From contig NC_072798.1 in assembly GCF_028583425.1 (NCBI RefSeq), forward strand, positions 12,774,501-12,838,500: DNA of 64,000 nt. The letters run 5' to 3'. How positions within the stretch are numbered: position 1 is the stretch's first letter; every line of letters begins with the position of its first letter. The notes beneath the pieces are model-generated. The model was not told where the DNA came from, searched no databases, and saw only the letters and a list, made by a program, of their open reading frames with translations. Shown in pieces: positions 59,440 to 64,000 of the stretch. The translations under genes were made by a program, and so were the position numbers. The stretch is from Eublepharis macularius (Eukaryota; Chordata; Lepidosauria; Squamata; Eublepharidae).

Positions 59440-59640
59440 CGCACTCTTGGCAGCTGGCAGCCGGACCCAGTGCCCCCTCTTTGGAGGCACCGGGGGCAGG
59501 CTACCCCCCCGCCCTCCTCAATCTGGCCCTGCTCACAGTGTTGTTGTGAAGGCAAAATGGAGGAGAGGAGACTGATGTACAGTGTTTTGAGTCACCATTG
59601 TTGAGAAAGGCGGGGTGTAATAGAAATAAATAATAATGTT
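59440..59640. mobile_element. F6 MITE fragment plus SINE 3' end
   Basis: GCCCCCTCTTTGGAGGCACC ... CAATCTGGCCCTG matches 23047..23313; then GTTGTTGTGAAGGCAAAATG ... AAAGGCGGGGTGTAATAGAA is a SINE tail. Confidence 0.55.
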
Positions 59641-59811
59641 TTGTTTTAGACACCTGTACATGTAAGAAAAATCCTGTTTTTTAAAATACCCCTGAGAGTC
59701 CAAAGAAAATAAGAGTAAGAATGAAAGTCACCCTTGTCTGATTTCTGGCGTCTAGATGTTAACCATTTTCCCACTGACGTGAATTTCTGGACCCTGGATC
59801 AAAGCACCAGA

Positions 59812-60018
59812 AGAGTTAGCCATGTTAGTCCGTAGTAGCAAAATAGAAAAGAGTCCAGTAGCACCTTTAAGACTAACCAACTTTACTGTAGCATAAGCTT
59901 TCGAGAACCAAGCTTTCGAGAACATCTGACGAAGAGAACTGTGGTTCTCGAAAGCGTATGCTACAGTAAAGTTGGTTAGTTTTAAAGGTGCAACTGGACT
60001 CTTTTCTATTTTTGATCA
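59812..60018. mobile_element. Penelope-like inverted ends with hammerhead-like core
   Basis: Inverted arms AGAGTCCAGTAGCACCTTTA ... AAAGGTGCAACTGGACTCTT. At 59926..59963: CTGACGA, a 6-bp stem GAGAAC/GTTCTC with TGTG loop, GAAA, then AGC/GCT. Confidence 0.65.
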
Positions 60019-60318
60019 AAGCAGGTTCAGATGAAGGGTTCTGTGCCATTTGGTCAAAGTTTACTGCCCCTGACACCTTTTTATAATATAACTGGGCTTT
60101 GTCTGCGAATGAGGAACTAGGAAATGGGAACTGGAAACCAACTTCAGCGTCGTCCTTTTTGTCTAGTGGGCTGTGTTCAAATCAGCGAATTGTTTCAGTC
60201 TGACCCTACCAATCAGATGGAGTTTTGTAACTTGTAGCCATCAGAGAAGAGCAAAAGGGGGGAAAGGGGGGGAGGGGAACCCAACCTGAGAGTCGTCAGG
60301 AACCAATAGGATGAGCAG

Positions 60319-60441
<123 letters not shown>

Positions 60442-60459
60442 AAAGATGCAAGTGTTTAT

Positions 60460-60860
60460 TGCACAGTGCAATTTGAGGTTGAAAATAACACATGCAGGAT
60501 TGCATTAAAAACTCAGCTCATAGTATATAGCAACAAAATGCATGTCTAATAATAGAGAATCACTATAATGGTTACACATGTATATTAACCAAAAGATCCA
60601 ATCCATTTCAGTCCCGAGGACCTTCTTCAGTAGTCAGAATTATATTAACACACACATGAAACAATGACTATATAAGTATAAAGAAGCGGCTCTCTCTGGT
60701 TTGCACATGAAGGCACACTGGAAGTTTCACTACGGTGCAGGACAGAATGGTAGTCTGTTGTTATTGTCTTTGAGGAGTGAAGGCTCTTCAACCTATGCAG
60801 AACTAATTGATAACCATTATTTGGAGCTTCACTTTTTAAATAACCCATATAAAACCTGCC
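60460..60860 (-). mobile_element. Possible Penelope-like remnant
   Basis: Minus strand at 60630..60606: CTGAAGA, A, a GGTCC/GGACT stem with TCG loop, then GAAA. The surroundings are AT-rich without an ORF. Confidence 0.4.
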
Positions 60861-62745
60861 TGGCCTGAAAAAGAAAAAAAATCTTTATAATGATATAGTT
60901 ATTGTTCATTGTGTGTGATATTCTAAGGCAAAAATCAAGAGGAAGCTGGGATTCTTTAGATGTGTCCCCCATGCAAAGACACGGGCCAGGTTTCGGATAA
61001 ACGATCACCTGCTCAGGAGGTTGGGAAGCAGAATAGCTGATTAGGGAATTTATTGCAACCACAGGATTCATAAACTGTCACCTCCCTTCAGCTAGCATGA
61101 GCATCCTGCACCTTTATTGGGGTGCAAACATATAGCCATTTGGCATTCTTTGACAGACACAGTTTGTCCTTCTAAGGTTCCTTTCATATGATGTTAGTGG
61201 CTGTGTGTTCTACCCATCTACTCATCTGCCTAAAGACTTCCAGGTTAGGGCAGGTACAATCTTTCTTCAGGGGGGTAGGTGCACTTCTAGAAGTGAGATC
61301 TTTGAAGGCTCATGGGGAATATCAACCCTATTTCAACAGGTGGGACTCACTTCTGAATGAACATGCATGATTTGGGTGGGGCAAACCTCTCCCTGTATCT
61401 CCATGTTCCTAGGTTTCTCTTCTCCCATTATGACCATATGTGGCCCTCAAAGGGCTTCAAAACTGCCTATGTAAAAAAGGCCCAGCCTCTCCCTCCCGTC
61501 ACAATGAAGGCCAGCCCCCCTCCTCAAACTCACAATCCCCCGTACCCTCCTAGGTCATAATCCCTCTGCCTATAAAAAGGCCACAACTCCTGAGCCAAGT
61601 TGAGGAAGCAAAAGCCCTCGAAAGAGTGGTTATATCCTCCACTGTCTCTCACCAAGGAGGCAGAATCCCTCTCTGGCATGAGAGGCCCTCTCTCCCCTCT
61701 GAGAGGCAACGTCCTTGCATGCCTTCCCCCCTTTTCACTCTAAATCTCTCCCCCACTTTCCTCCCCACATCCCTTCCCTCCTCCTCTTGCCCCTCCCCCT
61801 GCATCCATTCCCTGCTTTTGTCTTCAAAATTCCCCCCATCCCCCACATCCCTTTCTTCTTCCCTCCCCCCTCCCAATCGTCTGAAGAAGATCCGGAGGAC
61901 GAAGGGCAGAGAAGGACAGCCATTGGCGGAAGGACCAGGCGCGCCTCTCCGTCTCCGCTGGAGCTCCAGCTTCAAGGTCATTATGACATTTTCAGGAGGG
62001 TGGCCATGTTGGTCTGCACTAGAACAGCAAGACTCTGAGGACAGGAGGTTGACTCTTAAGCTGAGGCCGTGAACATCGTGTTTGTCTTTCAGGCGCCACC
62101 GGATGCGGATCTTGCAAGACCACGATGGAGGAATGTGGAAGAAATGAAGGCGACCGGAGCTGTCCTACTTCAGAAAGAGGTCCATTGTTCTCCCTGAGGG
62201 GACACTCACTCAGGTGTGAGCCCCCTCAGGGACAACAATGTCTCAAAGAGGCCTGATAAGGTAAGGTCAGGCCCAGCTAAAAAGGCCCCACCCACCATGT
62301 TAACCAGGCAGTGCAGGCGTAGCTGGTTGCCGGAATTGGAGCCGAGAAGGAATTTTTCCCTGTTGCCCCCAATTGGCTGTGGGGCAGCAGGTTTTTTGCC
62401 TTCTCTGCACTGCCTTTATTGTACGCAGCGCCGGCCCTCTTGGCTGGCAACTTGGACTTACTGACACGTAACAGTCGCTAAGCCCAGGTGGGTGTTTAGG
62501 GCTGCTTCTTAAAAAAACTTTAAACTTCAATAAAGTTGAATAATTAAACTTTATATATTGGTGTCGTGTCTTTATTTCGTGTCTGGGAAGTCAGGCTCTT
62601 CTATAGTGTGGGGACTTAGCTACAATCCTATGTAGGACTAAAGGTTTTCCTCCAATCTTAAAGTTACTATAGATTTAGCAGGTCCCTATTGTGGATGGAA
62701 GCCCCTCCTTAATCCCCATTGGTCAGGCTGTCTTGTGAATGGAAC
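60861..62745. other. No certain gene; weak promoter/LTR-like signals
   Basis: A TATA-like CCTATAAAAAGG at about 61570 and CTTCAATAAAGTTGAATAA at about 62526 could bound a retroposon-derived unit. The 148-codon ORF at 61626..62072 is low-complexity Pro/Ser-rich and unrecognised. Confidence 0.3.
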
Positions 62746-62746
62746 A

Positions 62747-62905
62747 CACATGAAGCGGTCTTACACTGAAGCAAACTCTATTGTTCTATCATAGTCAGCA
62801 TTGTCTACTCAGAGGAGAAGTGGCTCTCCAGGGGCTCAGGTGGAGGTTTTCCCATCCTGGTCCTTTCAACGGGATCTTCCACTGAGCCACAACCCCTCCC
62901 CAAAA
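62747..62905 (-). mobile_element. tRNA-Ala-like SINE, antisense
   Basis: GAAGCGGTCTTACACTGAAG, GTCAGCATTGTCTACTCAGA, CTCCAGGGGCTCAGGTGGAG, then ACTGAGCCACAACCCCTCCC (reverse head). Confidence 0.72.
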
Positions 62906-63242
62906 TCCTGCCTTCATCTTCAGATGCCTTGGGTTCTGGCCACTCTCTATCAGGTAGTCTCCATTTTGACCCAACCTTAACTCGTAATGGGAAGCAAGTG
63001 AACAAAGACAGCTTTCTGGCCAATTTGAAAGGAGTCCCAAACATTCCTGACGGCTCCTGAAAGGAGATGGGCTAATTGTGCCATATGACAGAGCGGGTGG
63101 GTGGGCTGGTCAAGTCCAGCTGCCAAACAAAATGGCGACCAGAAGTGGGGCTGATTGAAATAGACTCTCCTTTGGCCTACAGTTATTGACTGGGCAGCTG
63201 GATCCCTCAGTTCCACCCTGAAGCCTCCTGTTCTATCAGCTA

Positions 63243-63836
63243 TGGGGACGCTTTTATCATCCTCCCCTTCTCCATTTTATCCTCACAACAACCCTGTGAG
63301 GTAGGTCAGGCTGAGAATGTTTGACTGTTCCAAGGACGCCCAGCCAGTTTCAATGGAAAAGTGGAGATTTGACAAAAGCCCCCTCCCCCTCCCCCCAGCT
63401 TAGGCAGTTGGAAACATCCTAATAACGAACAAGGTATTGATCTGCATTAGAACTATTTCACTGTGACTCAGCAATTGTTTACATTTTGGATTATGTTGTC
63501 AGATTTGTCAAAGCTGTCTTTGGAATTTTATTCCCCCCTCTCAACAGACTCAAAGGCAGTGCCAGTTTATGATATGAAAGCAATAAAATGAATCCTTAAA
63601 AACTGAATCACAGAGAATCATTTAAATTTATTGTATTTATACCCTGTCTTTTCTCCCCAATGGGAACTCAAAGCTACTTATATCAGCCTTCCATTCACAA
63701 CAACCTTGCGAGGTAGGTTAGGCTGAGAATGTTTGACTGGCACACTGACATCCAGTAACCATCCGTGGAAGAGTGGAGATTTGAACCTGGGACTCTCAGA
63801 TCATGGTACATCACTCTAACCACTATACCCGACTTG
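63243..63836 (-). mobile_element. Two antisense tRNA-SINE copies
   Basis: At 63243..63375 (ATTTTATCCTCACAACAACC, GAGGTAGGTCAGGCTGAGAA) and at 63620..63836 (TGCGAGGTAGGTTAGGCTGA, GAGATTTGAACCTGGGAC, CTCTAACCACTATACC). Confidence 0.72.
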
Positions 63837-63904
63837 ATTATGGTAAATGACTACCACCACACTAGTAAATGATTATATTTAATCAAGAATTAGGTAAAAA
63901 GTAG

Positions 63905-64000
63905 TCCCCTGTGCAAGCACCGAGTCATTACTGATCCATCGGAGGGATGTCGCATCACGACCTTTTCTTGGCAGACTTCTTGTTACGGGGTGGTTTGCCA
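63905..64000 (-). mobile_element. ACA-type tRNA SINE, antisense, cut by window end
   Basis: GTGCAAGCACCGAGTCATTA, GGATGTCGCATCACGACCTT and GGGGTGGTTTGCCA are the reverse of the 3' half of the SINE at 58545..58800. Confidence 0.75.

Noticed and set aside
61626..62072. 148-codon plus ORF as a possible gene
   Set aside because: Low-complexity Pro/Ser translation of pyrimidine-rich DNA, no recognised motif or splice support.

Overview
This window looks like nuclear DNA of a squamate reptile, possibly a gecko. The evidence is the repeat mix: tRNA-derived SINEs with the BovB-type tail known from lizards, a 5S rRNA-derived SINE, L2/CR1-like and L1 fragments, Penelope-like elements, and many short hAT-type transposons. 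The species assignment is an inference. There is no prokaryotic or plasmid content.

One protein-coding gene is certain: KCNJ8 (Kir6.1, the pore subunit of vascular-type KATP channels), on the minus strand. It has two coding exons (46419..46055 and 43012..42112), consensus splice sites, a phase-2 junction and a predicted 421-residue product. Candidate 5' UTR parts (46525..46420, and a possible exon ending at 49095) and a candidate ATTAAA signal (41446..41451) are weaker. In mammals ABCC9, the SUR2 partner, lies upstream of KCNJ8 in the same orientation, so it would be expected beyond the right edge; I found no ABCC9 exon here. I also found no LDHB exon on the left.

The rest is mostly transposon-derived. 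1..5200: hAT MITEs, 5S-SINE and SINE fragments, a tetranucleotide microsatellite and an LTR-like insertion. 5200..16000: an LTR candidate, tRNA SINEs, an L2 fragment, a GGTTC-type hAT MITE and a SINE nested in a MITE. 16000..33000: dense nested hAT MITEs, palindromic MITEs, and a diverged duplicated segment with and without TE insertions. 33460..37600: an L1 3' end split by a 3,245-bp near-palindromic hAT-type element. 39870..41300: a Penelope-like element with inverted terminal arms and a 15-bp target duplication, itself carrying a nested copy. 42000..49500: KCNJ8, with a 33-bp minisatellite and a MITE in its coding intron. 49500..64000: further MITEs, SINEs, a solo LTR inside a MITE, hammerhead-like motifs and a long GAAA microsatellite.

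Most large open reading frames in the window are by-products of tandem repeats or palindromes, not genes.
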